A stretch of 64,000 bases of DNA from Paramecium tetraurelia (taxonomy: Eukaryota; Ciliophora; Oligohymenophorea; Peniculida; Parameciidae): assembly GCF_000165425.1 (NCBI RefSeq), contig NW_001798980.1:63178-127177 (forward strand). The letters run 5' to 3'. The translations under genes and the position numbers were made by a program. This document shows positions 1-11,878 of this stretch, piece after piece. The notes under the pieces were generated by a model. The model saw only the letters and a list, made by a program, of their open reading frames with translations, searched no databases and was not told the origin of the DNA. Numbering within the stretch: position 1 is the first letter of the stretch; each line of letters opens with the position of its first letter.

Positions 1-773
1 GGTCAATATCAATGTTACTTAATTTGGTTTTTAATTTTTGGCTCTTGGATCTGCTTTTGGAGATATTTTTCTTTTCCAAGTCATCATTGTATGATTCACT
101 AGATTAAATAACACACATACTTTAATTGTTGTAATGTTTGAAAAATGGATTTAATTTTATCAATGTCCTCAATATCAATTTATTAGGATAAGTTAAAATT
201 TTTGTATTTTAATATAATATTTCGAAAGAGCTGTGCAAATTCCACTTCGATTCCAGCATAATTGACTTAATTCTAATTGACACAAAATATTTAGGAAATA
301 ACAGACGGTTTTAGAGTTTTAGTCATTTAAGATCCTTTTTTAGTAATTTGATATTCTTACCATTTTTGGTTCCATTAACAGTCTTGGAAAGACGTCTAAG
401 AACTTTTCGAACTAATGAGTAAAAATAGTTTTTAATTAAACCATCCGTTCTTTAGGGTAATTCTTTTGCAATGATCCTCTTTTTAAGTATAAATTTAGAC
501 AATTACCCATCTGTTACCATATTTGCTTTGCAACTCGAAGAGTTTATCAACTTCATTTTGAGTCCATTGATCTTTGTTGACAAAAGGATTTAACTAATTA
601 TGGAATCTCTCTTTGCATGATTTTCCTGATCTTTTATACCCGATGGATATCATTTATTTCGAAATTCGTCTCCAATTGTAATTTTGACTCTTGCATATTT
701 CAAGCAATGCCTTATCTTCCTTGTTTAATAAGTTTAAATTATATACTTCTGGTCTCCAATTCTTCCTTCTCAT
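1..773 (-). CDS. Myb-repeat (SANT) DNA-binding protein, 3' end cut by window
   Basis: Starts with ATG at 773 and stays open, through about three short introns, to the window edge, so the C-terminus is missing. Two consecutive Myb/SANT repeats are visible: the first with NWRRISKQM followed by KSCKERFHNQLNP, the second with DQWTQNEVDKLFEL, YGNRW and the recognition-helix segment LPQRTDGLIKNYFYSLVRK. The ordered Trp spacing and the RTD..IKNYFYS block are typical of R2R3-type Myb factors, which bind DNA in the nucleus. An intron of about 28 nt splits the second repeat just after YGNRW. After the repeats the protein turns Lys/Ser-rich. Its start lies only 36 bp from the end of the U2AF35 gene. Which Myb subfamily it belongs to cannot be decided; a role beside the LIN9 and LIN54-type genes of this window is only a guess. 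Confidence 0.88.
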
Positions 774-809
774 AATTAATATATATAAATTATATATATA
801 ATAGACCAT

Positions 810-1881
810 TCAACTCATCTTAATTGCAGCTAACTATTCCTTCAAAGCAGCCAATTACAATTGCAATTGCAATAATTCTGGACTCGTTCTCATCGATACT
901 TTAGGAGTATAAACTGGAGCAGGCATATTATTACCATACATCATTTTTTGTGCTTATGAAACCTAAATACCAAGTGATAATGAAGGTAATATACATTTTG
1001 GATACCAGTTTCATTCCAATCATTAATCATTTTCTGTCTTTCAATAGAATTCCTGCGACTTGATTCCCTACTACTACTACTCTTCTTCTTATTGCTTTTC
1101 TTCTCCTTCTTTTTGTGTTTCTTCGGACTCTTTCTAAACAGAATAACAATTAAATTGTCTTACTCAACGACTTCCTTCTCTTTTTTCTCTCTATATTCTG
1201 GGTGTTCCTCATACATTTGATTAAATAAACTCTTCTTGAATTTTGTCGATATCTTCTTAAGATGTAAGTAATTGCATGCTCCTCCTCTTAAATCCTGTAT
1301 TTCTAATTTCATACCTCTAACATGTCCCATCAATGTATTATTTGCATTTAGCACTACTAAAGTCCAAAACAGGTGAATACTCCATTTGCAAAGGTCTATT
1401 TTCATATGATAAATTCTAAAGAGTATTGAAACATGACTCTGCAAACAATTCCGATGTGTATTTCACATATACATTTCCCACTAAATGATCTCCAATGTTT
1501 TCGCATACAATCAAATCTTCAATCTCACCAAACTCTGCCAGCTTATCATGATACCCACTTTTACTTTCAAAAATACGTCTTCATAAAAGTTTTCGAATTT
1601 CTCCAATGCCTCTTCAATACCCGCTTAAGACACTGCATTTCCAGAAGCTATTGCTACTTCCATTGGAGAGTTTTAATACATATGCTGATCATTAAATTGG
1701 AAATCTTACTTTGAATAAAATAGTCTAAGAGATTGGAGGTATGCTATGAATTCTTTAACATTTGTTTTCATAACGACAAGCTCCAATTTTTATATAAAAT
1801 GAACAATTCACCTAATCATAGAACACTTAATAATACTTTGTCTTCCTCTGTTCCATACACTCTTTCTAACCCGCCTGCCAT
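810..1881 (-). CDS. U2AF1: U2AF small subunit (U2AF35), 3' splice-site recognition
   Basis: Recognises the AG at the 3' splice site as part of the U2AF heterodimer in the nucleus. The order of parts matches human U2AF1: N-terminal CCCH zinc finger (VNCSFYIKIGACRYENKC), the EEALEKFENFYEDVF helix, a UHM-type RRM with ENIGDHLVGNVYVKY, and a second zinc finger (RGGACNYLHLKKIS) followed by a Lys/Ser-rich tail where the human protein has its RS domain. Reading it needs about five introns of 23-32 nt; the first, at 1812-1836, contains the only TGA of that stretch. With these removed the match to the family is continuous. The gene is interesting here because its product helps read introns only 20-30 nt long. 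Stop TGA at 810-812; neighbour Myb gene starts 36 bp further on. Confidence 0.95.
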
Positions 1882-2247
1882 TTAATAATTATTTATATGA
1901 ATAATGTAAATTATTAATTAGAATTAGCAAATTTAGTATAGTTTTATCAAAAATTATTAAATTAATAGGATTGTGTATATTAGAAACAGTTAAAATTATA
2001 TATTTTTATTTCTGATTAGATTTTCAATAAAATTAGAAATTTTATTTCTCAAATAGAATTTTATGGATATGCTAAAATAAGGGATGGGGTATTTCTTCAA
2101 ATATCCACCATAATTAAGGAAGACTTAAATTGATAATAATCTATTTTTAGATAATAATCTAATCTTAAAATTTTTAGTTTAAATAATAGATGTATATATA
2201 AATAACTCTAAAAGAATATTTATATGTAAAAATAATAAAAGTATATC
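1882..2247. other. AT-rich intergenic spacer
   Basis: About 366 bp between the U2AF35 start and the end of the next gene on the same strand. Mostly A/T tracts; no ORF or RNA fold that I can support. Confidence 0.6.
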
Positions 2248-3806
2248 TCAAATTCTGACAGTTTTTCCAACTTAAGAGTTTGCTCTTTGATGGTGTAGTA
2301 GTTTGAGATGCAGATTTTTAAATGATTAATCCTGCAACATTGGATTTTCTACAGAGATTCCAGTTCTTTAAGAGGATTCTCCTCTATCTCCTCTATCTTT
2401 TTTATAAGCCTTCATTTATTATTTAAAAGTGCAAGTGTTAAACGATTTGTCATTTACTAATTCATCAAGGCCTGAACTTGGCGCTCTCTTTGCACTTGTA
2501 TTACCAATATTATTCACATAGTGTTTCAATCTATCAAAGGCATCTAGAAATAATTAAATTGATTACTTTATCCATTCTATTAATCCAAGTTAATAGTAAC
2601 TTTAGGTGCTTCATATTTACCCAATCCCAATTTACCCATAAAGGTTGACAATTCATCTTTTCTTTTCTAAGGTTTCACATTATCCTTAACTTCAACTGTG
2701 AAATTCATGTTTTGTTGGACCTTCACATTGAGATAAGTATTCTCTTTTTTGGTTTTCTGACCTGATGATCCAGCAAATTATGAAGAGGGACTTGCCTATA
2801 TAAATCCAAACCTTGCATTTGGAGATTTGCCATTAGACAATTTAATGTTAACTTGTGGAACTTGAGAGTTGAGATATGTTCCTCCATTCTTCCCACTGCC
2901 ATTTTCTAGTAATACTTCTTGATTTAATTTGTTGGGAGTCTTGAATTATTATAACAAATTGTCTATATTTTTAACCTTTTGTTTAAAATATGAATTTTCA
3001 TCCCCATTAACAGTACTATTATTGATATTATTATTATTTAATGGAAGATCTTATTGATTGTTTCTTTCTTTGAAAGGAGTTCTTCTGTTGAATAAATCAG
3101 TTAGATCTTCTAAAGTAGTTGCACTCTTAAATTAGTCCAACAATTCAATATAAGTATTGGTGACAACAGGTGGATCTGGATTGGCCATTGGTTTCTATTC
3201 TATAGGGTCTTACTGTTTTGAGCCAAATTCTATATTCAAAAAGTCTTCTAGTTTCTTTTGGGATAATTAAATTTCCTATTTTTAAGGAAATAGATCATTA
3301 TAAGTTTAATCAGTTGGTTTCAGATCATATTTAACAGAATCAACGGATTAATTAATTGGTTCTTATTTGTTAGGAATATCAATTTCTTAAATTGATTGTT
3401 TTGGCTATTCCAAGACAATCTATTCGACAGTCTATTGAGTAGTAGTCTATTAATCCAAAATTTCTTGAGATTCTGGTTATTATAGATTAACAGATGGAGT
3501 TTCAAAAGGAATAACATCTATTGGATTTGGTGCCACTACATTATCTTATGCGGTGGTTTTTTGATCTTGACTAACTTATATGATGTTGGTTTCATTTTTG
3601 ATTGTTTATTGGGTTGGGTCGTTGTAACCTGCTTGAAATGCCATGGCTTTGAAGGCATCAAACTTATTTTTATATTTATCAATGAGATCTTTAGATGATC
3701 TAGCCCAAGTATTGAGAACCTTTGATTCTTGAGGTTGGTCCTATTGAAGAATGGAATCTTCAACTTGTTATTCTGGAATTTCAGACGATTGCTAATTATC
3801 GGACAT
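2248..3806 (-). CDS. Gln-rich protein of unknown function
   Basis: Open from ATG at 3806 to TGA at 2248-2250 with one intron of about 23 nt near 2570. The roughly 510-residue product begins MSDNQQSSEIPEQQVED, has a short conserved-looking helix (DLIDKYKNKFDAFKAMAF) near residue 45, then long Gln/Pro/Ser/Thr-rich stretches with many glutamines encoded by TAA/TAG, and a more ordered part near residue 400 (LSTFMGKLGLGKYEAP). No signal peptide or membrane segment. I do not recognise a family. The composition suggests a largely disordered scaffold or trafficking adaptor, but that is inference from composition only. Confidence 0.8.
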
Positions 3807-3924
3807 TTTATTATTAAATTTATTTCTTTAATTTCAAAACATAGTATTTATATATATGTGATCTATTTTGATAAGTAAATAAATATTAAAATTCGAATTA
3901 TATTTATATATATATATTTAAAAA

Positions 3925-4889
3925 ATGGAAATTTATCGAATTCCCGAAGATTTACGATTCGTGAATCAGATTGGTCAAACTCTGAGTGCAGAAGAGAAGT
4001 AATTGATTAATGTAATGAAGGATCAAGTTAGAAATAGCTTTGATAAAGCTTGGCTAAACCCAGACATTTGATTAATTACTATTTTGGGGAAGAATTGAAG
4101 GAACAGTTGCCAATTATTATATTGCCATTGGGTTGAATTTCAAGAATAATTTTGAATTCCCTCACAAAACATTCTTCTACACTGCAAATTTAAAGGAATT
4201 CTAAAATTTACCACCCCTCAATCCAGAATACAAAGAATAAGTTGAAACTTTCAGACAGTTATTTTCTGGATAACCTGAAAAAATACTTATTAACATCACA
4301 GGCGAAGATGGAGATCAACCACCTGCTGATTAACCTAATCCAGATGAACCTCAACAAGTTGTAAAAAATGATGATGACTCCGATGTTGAAATAAAACCAC
4401 CTCCCAAGAATTTCTTGGAAGTGGATAGATTAGCCTATGTGGTTAATGCGATTGAATTCGAATGTGCTCTTCTTCCTGTTGGTGCTGTTAGATTGACTCC
4501 TACACATGAATTAAGGTACTTAATTAACTATCTTTTTCAGATATAATGATTCATTCGAAGGACTCAATCTCTAAGAAGCATCAAAAATATCCAATTATCA
4601 GCATTTCAGAGCTCCTCAGAGTGCTAACAAAAAGGCCTTGATTGCTTAAGATGATGCTCTTTTCCACTATGACTTCTTTGATTAATTGGATGATCATCCA
4701 GTTGGATAATGGAGTTTGCAAACAGATTCCTCCAAATATCAAGTAATAAATTTCAATTAAGTTTAGGTCACTATACGCAATCTCTAATGGCCAGGCTTCT
4801 TGGGATATCATAGAGCAGGAACTAGAATTTTTGGATATGCCTATTTTGGAGATGGTATCAAGAATGTAGATTTGGCATTTCAACTATGA
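3925..4889 (+). CDS. RSP9: Radial spoke head protein 9 (RSP9/RSPH9)
   Basis: A component of the radial-spoke head in motile cilia, which passes signals from the central pair to the dyneins. The signature LLFWGRIEGTVANYYIAIGL lies near residue 60, and the C-terminal half carries FEGLNLQEASKISNYQHFR, then a WPGFLGYH segment matching human RSPH9. Clear introns lie at about 4516-4540 and 4744-4767. The acidic insert after residue 130 (EIKPPPKN region) is longer than in the human protein. Between about 4040 and 4077 the frame must change by one base before LLFWGR; a 37-nt intron ending in CCCAG would do it, but its borders are uncertain, so the first 50 residues are less sure. Size (about 290 aa) fits the family. 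Confidence 0.93.
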
Positions 4890-4964
4890 TTAATAATAAT
4901 GAATATCCATGCATTCAAAATAATTCATAGTTTATATTTTGTAAATTGCCATCATCATTATAAT

Positions 4965-5661
4965 TCAATTTTATAATTTTTCTATTTGCAAAATCACTTT
5001 AGAATTATCTTGTCTAGTCAATTCTAATTTATCCAGATTCACATCACTTTCTATAACCAAAATCAATCTGCCTTAACATTGTTCCCCTCCCAATTCTATC
5101 TCGTACCACAATTAAGTAAATATAGCACACAACTCAATCAATTCATTCATTTTTTCATTTTCTTTATTTACATTTCGTAACACAAACAACACCTCATTAT
5201 CAATATTTTCTTTCAATTTCTATACTCCCAATTATTTCAATTAAGCTCCATTTAGTTTCTCTAGATCCTTTGGCTACTCTTTTGAAATATTCTTTATTAT
5301 TTGTCTCCACATAATGTCTTCCGTAACCCAACTCTAATAATCGAACTCCCTCACTATATCAGACTCAATCTACAATGTTGATTTTATAGTATGTAATGGT
5401 CTTTCTATCACTTAAGATGCATCAACTTACTTTTATCACAATAGAAAAGCCATGATTCTTAAATTTCTTCAGTTTTATTTTTTAATCCTGCTATTTCCTA
5501 TTCTAATTATTAGTTCTATTTGGTATGTTAATGAATACCTTTGTTTTTAATTTTTTTATTTGATCTTACAAATCTCCTTATTAATCTTCAAGTTCGCAGA
5601 TTCTTCCTAATAATTGCTCGGTTAATTTCTCAATTTTAGATACTCTTTACTCTAATTACAT
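4965..5661 (-). CDS. Coiled-coil protein of unknown function
   Basis: ATG at 5661, TGA at 4965-4967, two introns (about 23 and 20 nt). The product of about 215 residues starts MQLEQRVSKIEKLTEQLLGR and is heptad-like for its first 70 residues (repeated L/I every 3-4 positions among E, K and Q), then helical and charged to the end. No signal, membrane or zinc motif seen. It converges with RSP9 with a 75-bp gap. Short coiled-coil proteins like this are common in ciliate basal bodies and cortex, but nothing in the sequence proves that location. Confidence 0.72.
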
Positions 5662-6103
5662 TATAAAATTATTATTAATATACACAAATATTTTATTCTA
5701 ATGTTAATAAAACAACTATTAAAACATTGATTAATTAAAATGAATCATAAATTCAATTAGTTTCCATTAACCTATCCAATAAGACACTCCTTCAAAGTAA
5801 GCAAAATATTAGACTATTCTAGCATATATAAGTGATATAAATACTTTGATTTATGGTTAAGTAATTAAAATTGAAAAGCACATTTAAAATAATGATTAAC
5901 TTTAGATATTTGAATATATTTTCTTATTAAAACTCAAAGTCAAATATTAATGATTCAATTTATTATTTTCAAATATTTATAATTGAAGATTATTCGACTT
6001 TATTTTTAATTTGTAGTCATATGGTTACTTGTTTTCCATATGTATGTATTTTTTAATTTAATATAATAATATACTTGGTAAAATAGTATTATTTGTTTTT
6101 GTA
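5662..6103. other. AT-rich spacer between divergent genes
   Basis: About 440 bp between the starts of the coiled-coil gene (minus) and the Cys-rich gene (plus), so it must hold both promoters. Only A/T-rich sequence is visible; I see no motif I can name. Confidence 0.55.
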
Positions 6104-7043
6104 ATGAAGTTGATTCTCTTATTTATTTGTATTGGTTTAAGTTGTTGCTCAGTTCCATTGGTTTGTTCAGAAGCTAAGAAGGAAAAGGATTGTTTAGAAA
6201 TTATCAATGGAATGTAAGAGTCTAATTGATAATGTAGAAATGAATGCGTATGGACTGGAGGATAATGCGAAATAAAAACTTGTGAGATGCTAAAACCTCC
6301 ATGTGATGGAGAGGCTTATTCTGGATATTCATGTTCCAATAGCAAATTAGGATGCAAAACTGTTAAACAATGTTCAGATATTGAGATATCATCTTCTTGT
6401 TCTGTAGTAACTCCTTTTGGAAAATAATGTATTTGGGAGTAAGGATGTAGAATTAGATAATGCAAGGATAATACTCAAGAAACTTGCACAGTTACTAATG
6501 GATAGTTATGCATGTATTAAAATAATTAATGTACTTTGATTACTGGATGTGCTGATATTGTTGAAGTTGATAAATGTGAAACAGATGATTATCATCAAAA
6601 CCTATCATGTGCATGGAAGGATGGAAGATGTTAAAAAAGGCAATGTGATATGATAGCGAATGAAGTATATTATTTATTTGACATGATAGGAAGAATGTTT
6701 TAAGACAGTTGTATAATCTGAGAGATGTTTTTATGGTTAAATTACAGAATAACAATCTGGTTGTTTGAGTTGTTCAATAATAACTGATTCTTGTTTATGT
6801 GATCATTACAATCTGTTTGGTTGTGCGTGGAAATAAGATCATTGTTATAAATAATCTTGTGAAACCTTTACAAATATTGACCAATGCAATTCAGCTTATG
6901 ATAGCCTAACTTGTACTTGGTATGTTCCTCTAAATAAGTGTATGACTATTGATGATGCTAATACCTTGGATCGTTAATGCGATATCTATAGTTTTAGTTC
7001 AGGAATACAATTGTTACTCATGGTCATCCTTTTAATGTTTTGA
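6104..7043 (+). CDS. Secreted cysteine-rich, surface-antigen-like protein
   Basis: Begins with a signal peptide (MKLILLFICIGLSCCSVPLV) and ends in a short hydrophobic tail (SGIQLLLMVILLMF), the arrangement of a GPI-anchored protein. In between, about 280 residues carry regularly spaced cysteines in repeated units of the form C-x(n)-W-x-x-x-x-C-x-x-x-x-C, for example ECVWTGGQCEIKTCE and CIWEQGCRIRQC. Introns at about 6214-6237 and 6665-6689 each hold the apparent stop. Periodic cysteines plus anchor are the hallmark of Paramecium surface antigens and their small relatives; this one is far shorter than the classical giant antigens, so it is better called mini-antigen-like. It is probably displayed on the cell surface or cilia. 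Regulation cannot be read from the flanks. Confidence 0.85.
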
Positions 7044-7141
7044 CACTGCTTGCCTATTGATTTCATTATAATGTGTTTAAAATAAAAAATACTTAGAATT
7101 TAGGTTTATCTTATGAAATATTATATTTTAATTATAGAAAT

Positions 7142-8182
7142 ATGAGTAACCCATTTTAGATTGTTCCATCAGATTCTTTCTTGAATATTTTAAACCAAAA
7201 TAATGTCTCTGTTGTAGATGTTGATGAAGATTATAGAGCTGAACAAGATTGGATGTTTGAAAATGATTGTAATTTTATGGAAGAATAGATATTGTAATAA
7301 TAGCCTTTAATGCCTGAGCGATCAAAGGCATTGGTTGGTGGACAATTGCTGCAGAAATATAAAAAGAATCAAGAGGAAGATCTCTTGAAAAAAAATAAGG
7401 AAGTTTTTCAAGCCAATTAATCTAAAAGCATTTACCTTAACAAGATTCAATAATTAATTGATAAACCCACAGCTGTAGGCAAGCCTAAGCAAACGTAAAT
7501 ACTCATCCCTAAGATAGTCGTCAAAAAGTTATTGTTGATAGTGACTCCTCTGATGGAAAGAATAGATTAGCTAAAAACAGGGAATCTGCTAGAAATTCCA
7601 GGAAGAGGAAAAAGATATACATAGAGTTATTGGAAAATAAGGTGAAGGAACTAACAGAACAATTGCAATAATTGGAATGTGTAGTTTAATAAAATAAAAT
7701 TAAAAATATTCAAGTAATAAATACTTACTATTACATGCAGCTTGAGAACTTTATTGAAGATTATCATCGATCAATCACTTAGCTTAATGGTTTGCCCACT
7801 ATTCAATAGTTGCATGAATAATATGGTGCCACATCTCAGAGAAGATGGAGTGTTTGCACTGAACTCATTAATCTATTAATTGAGACTACCATCCCCATTG
7901 AAGTTAAGAAATTGATGGAGTCAGCCAAAAAGGGCACTGACATGTTTATTCAACCTCTACTTCAACATAATCCATGTCTAAATTATAGAGATTACTTTAA
8001 ATAGGGCACAATTGATTTAGAAATGTATTCATTTGTTTAAATTGAGAGCGACAAAAAATTTTGGTTTGGCTTATGATAAAATCAGGGAACAAGTGTTTGC
8101 TTTGGAGAGATTGAAATTAGACGTCATCTAAATCCTAGGACCAGATTCCTACATAGAGTACTTAAATTCATTAACATATTGA
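7142..8182 (+). CDS. bZIP transcription factor with C-terminal helical domain
   Basis: The basic region NRLAKNRESARNSRKRKK fits the bZIP signature N-x7-R and is followed by leucine-zipper heptads (YIELLENKVKELTEQLQQLE). Three introns (about 23, 27 and 22 nt) have to be removed; the second lies just after the zipper (7714-7740). Downstream is a roughly 150-residue helical region ending ...KLDVIQILGPDSYIEYL, reminiscent in position of the C-terminal domain of plant TGA factors, though I cannot claim homology. The 120-residue N-terminus is acidic and Gln-rich and could activate transcription. Nuclear DNA-binding role is secure; target genes unknown. It lies 98 bp after the Cys-rich gene on the same strand. 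Confidence 0.9.
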
Positions 8183-8274
8183 ATTTTATATATTTGTAAC
8201 ATCATATTAATAGTACTAATCAAAATTGAATTATTATTAATTTATTTTGAATGATTTGATTAATTATTAAATAA

Positions 8275-10835
8275 TCATTATAATGTTAATTCATTTAAAT
8301 TTAGATCATCCTAAGCCTATATCATTATTGGTATTTAAACTATGTATATATTAATGTTTAATCTCTTACATTTTTTAATAATTTAATCGCAAAAAAATAA
8401 ACTGTTTGAGTAACTGGTCTCAAATATCTTTTATATTTGATTTATTATTGAATATTGTGTATTCTCTTATTTCAATGCCAATTAAGAAACAAATTCATCC
8501 AATTTTACTACGAAACTATTGTTCAAGGAAAGCTATTCCATATCAAAAATTAAATGCTTTTTAGTAATCATGGATTGATAAAAATTAATCAAGTAATTTA
8601 TATAAAACTTATTTTAATAAGTTATATATTAGATTGCTTTATTAGTCATGGTGTATAAAACATCTATTGTTAAATGGAAACTTACCTTGTTGACCTAGCA
8701 TTATCTCTTTGATCTCATATTAATTTATATCTAGAATAGACAATCCACACAAAAGTTCATTGCTTGTTTCTCCATCATCTTATTCACTTAATGAATATAA
8801 TATATTACATATTCTCATATAACTGTTTATAAAGTTATTAAATTTCAAATTAGAACGATCCTTATTTTAATCTAAACAGAAACAAACAAAATAAGGACAA
8901 GAAATTTTGAGTCTTTAATTGTGTAGCATATTTTGTGATAAATTGAAGAGTAACCGTCAAATCTGCTACATCATGCAATAGAATTAGATAATATGTTTAT
9001 ACTATGAGCTCAAAAAGATCGGAATCTTCATCCAAACAATCTAGCATTAATAATTAAATCATCCTTATGGAATTTTCACTCTCAGTTGATTTAATCTCTT
9101 ACTGAATTAACAACTTTTTCAAATATACATTTAATAAACCTATACTAGCTGATTAATGCTTAAATTGTTAGAGAGAACTATGAACCAACTAGAAAATAAT
9201 ATTTTAAAAGAGCATCAACTAAAATGTATACTGCTTATCTACAATAACACCCATTATATCTATTAGCAATTCTAAATCATAATAATTAAAAATACTTAAT
9301 TGATATTTTTATAAATGCTATTCCGATTGAGCATTTAATAATTCTTTTGTGATAATTGAAATGATAGAATTATCTCCTAGATTTAATTAATCCAGTTCAG
9401 CCATGCATTTAAGAATGCACTACTTATAAATGGCTTTGGTCTGAGAGAAGTAATATTATTTTAAATCTAAATATGTTTATTTAGTTAGGCAATTTCGTTA
9501 AGGATAATACAATTACAAGCAAACCAATAAATCTATCATAGCACATAGCAAATTTGGATTATTAATTTATGATATAATTTACAATTATTCTTAAAGAATC
9601 GATATCAAATAATCAATTTAAGATTAATTTGTTATCAGTCGTTTTAGGATGAACTTTTTTAAAAGTATCAACACCTAAATCTTAATTGGAATGTAGGTAC
9701 CATTGATTTATTTGAGACAATAAAGTAATTCCTGTAAAAAGAGTTGATCTAAATGATGAATGGGTATCCTATAAAATAAATTTGATATAATAAAGTAATG
9801 AGCTTCTTTTTTAATACAAATACTTTATTCGCTCTAATTTAGAGGTATAAGTTGATCAGAGATGAGTAAAATTTCTTGAAATATATAATTTTCTGAATCA
9901 AGTTTCAACACAGAGAGAATAAAATCTATCCCAAAATTTCTAATTTTAAGTAAATAGTAATCATCCTCATTCTCTTCATCCAAATTTAGATACAAGTTTT
10001 AATAGGCATGAAAATCTAATTATATAATATTAATGACGATAAATATTAGTAATTGTCTTTGTTATTGATAATTAAATTTTTAAAATGCTACTAATTTATT
10101 TATAATTTTTAAAAGTCTGTAAGCAGTAATTCTACCTAAATGTTATTTGTTGTCTAAATAATTATGTGTAATAATATACAATAATTACTATTGAATAATT
10201 TGTGAGGGAAGCTTTTTTTTGATGAGTCGAACTATGATTTTGGAAAAGTTTTCAAGTATTTTTGATTATTATGGATTATTTTAGATTAATTAGCAATATT
10301 GATTTATGATAGCATTATAATGATCATCTTCTAAAGAGTAAAATAAAGAATTGGTAAGAGACAAGTAAAAATTTAGTATCTGATCAACTAGTTGATAATC
10401 ATTGACGTTGAAGAGTTAAAAAATCTTACTAAAATTATATTTATAACCTGATAATTTTAATTTTATTTTAACAATTTGGCTGCTCATCATCTCAGTAATC
10501 AATTAGATGTAAGCAGAGTCTAATTGTTGTTTATCCATTATGCATATTATAATTTATGTAGAATCAGGTGTATATAAAATCATATAATTGATCAACTTGC
10601 ATAATAATGGAATTATCTACGGATCGACTTTATTTAAGTAGAATAGTAAAATGTTTAGAATTTCTATTTTATGATTCATTATTATGGTAATGTAATTTTG
10701 CTAAAGGTAATGTTTCAAATATATGAAAAATTATACTCTGAGTGATTTTTCAATCTTTTGATCACACAAGCATTCGAACCCAATTTTAATTTTCTCAAAA
10801 TCATTAAAAATATTATTCAGTTCTTACTCAGCCAT
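8275..10835 (-). CDS. Large helical protein, possible importin/HEAT-repeat type
   Basis: One almost uninterrupted reading frame of about 2.5 kb from ATG at 10835, with two introns near the 3' end (about 8800 and 8675), ending TGA at 8275-8277; about 835 residues. Composition is Leu/Ile/Asn/Gln-rich and acidic, with alternating amphipathic helices throughout and no membrane or zinc motif. The pattern resembles importin-beta/exportin or other HEAT solenoids, and the start (EQELNNIFNDFEKIKIGFE) could be the first HEAT pair, but no diagnostic motif is visible, so this is a fold guess only. Length suits a nuclear transport receptor. Converges with the bZIP gene, with 92 bp between the stops. Confidence 0.78.
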
Positions 10836-10907
10836 CCTTCGTATTTCTTCATTTTCATTGTAAAGTTATTTTATTAGAATTAGAATTTATTCCATTTAAT
10901 AAATTTA

Positions 10908-11829
10908 ATGGAGTAGAATACTAAAGTTAATTCAGAATATGTAAGGGAATATGTTCATCATTTAGTTTAAGAAGTTGAAATTAATTCAGAAGAAAATGGA
11001 GAATATAAAGGCTGATTAGAGTCCAAGTGTAATCAAGTATATGTTGAGAAGAAAAAGTGCAGAAGAAGTGCAAGCACCTTTGCATGATGTTGAGTTTAAT
11101 CAGCAGCCAAAGAAGAAGAAATTGTTGTTTTTTAAGACCTTCTAAAAAGTTGTTATCGACCCAATAACAAAATTAGATGAAATTAATGAAGAAAAATGGG
11201 CTATAATGTCCAACAACTATAAATCTTTGATCGAAAAATCAAGACAAAGTCTCTCAAAACATAGTCAAATGATGTAGGCTCCTCTCTAAACGAAAGAACA
11301 TCAGAAGATTCAGTTTCTCACTCGAAGATAATCAATAGAGTTTCGACTTCGTGAAATCACTACTGCTCCCAGCAATCATTCATCTATATCTCCAATAAAA
11401 ATAAATACTAATGTTTAACTCGCAGATCCGAATTATGATAGATTCAAAAAGTATTATCAGAAAATAGGGATTGTAGCTGATAATCCTGCACAAATGAAGT
11501 TCAAAAAATTAATGTCTACTCCAATGGCACCTCAGAAAAGGAAGGAAAAAAGCCAGCATTCTAGTAATAATTCATAATAATACTCGTCATCTCCTCCAAA
11601 AAGTAGAACTATCCATCTGAAACCAAATCGTAATTCGTAATATTTATAGGAGATCAAGGAATTATGTTCAGTGGCATCAAACTATCAAGCACATGTGAAG
11701 TAAGATGAGAGGATACAAATTCATCAAACTAGCAAATAGATGGGTTACATCTAAGCGGAATTCAATAAGTTTCATAATATGTTGACAACGGATTTAGAAC
11801 GGTTAGATTTCTATGATGAGAAGAAGTGA
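10908..11829 (+). CDS. Basic Ser/Gln-rich protein of unknown function
   Basis: ATG at 10908, one 25-nt intron near 10941-10965, TGA at 11827-11829; about 298 residues. Very basic, with Lys/Arg clusters (QPKKKKLLFF, APQKRKEKS), Ser-rich linkers and a C-terminal helix ending LERLDFYDEKK. No recognisable domain. Start chosen because it is the first ATG of the frame and the next gene's start is only 72 bp upstream on the other strand, so the two genes share a promoter. Probably cytoskeletal or nuclear by composition, unproven. Confidence 0.75.
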
Positions 11830-11878
11830 ACTTGATATTAATTACTATCCATTAGGAATTAGTAGTAATCTTAATTTG

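Noticed and set aside
10770-10785. TTCGAACCC-like tRNA T-arm
   Set aside because: It lies inside a coding region on the minus strand and no acceptor or anticodon arms can be folded around it.
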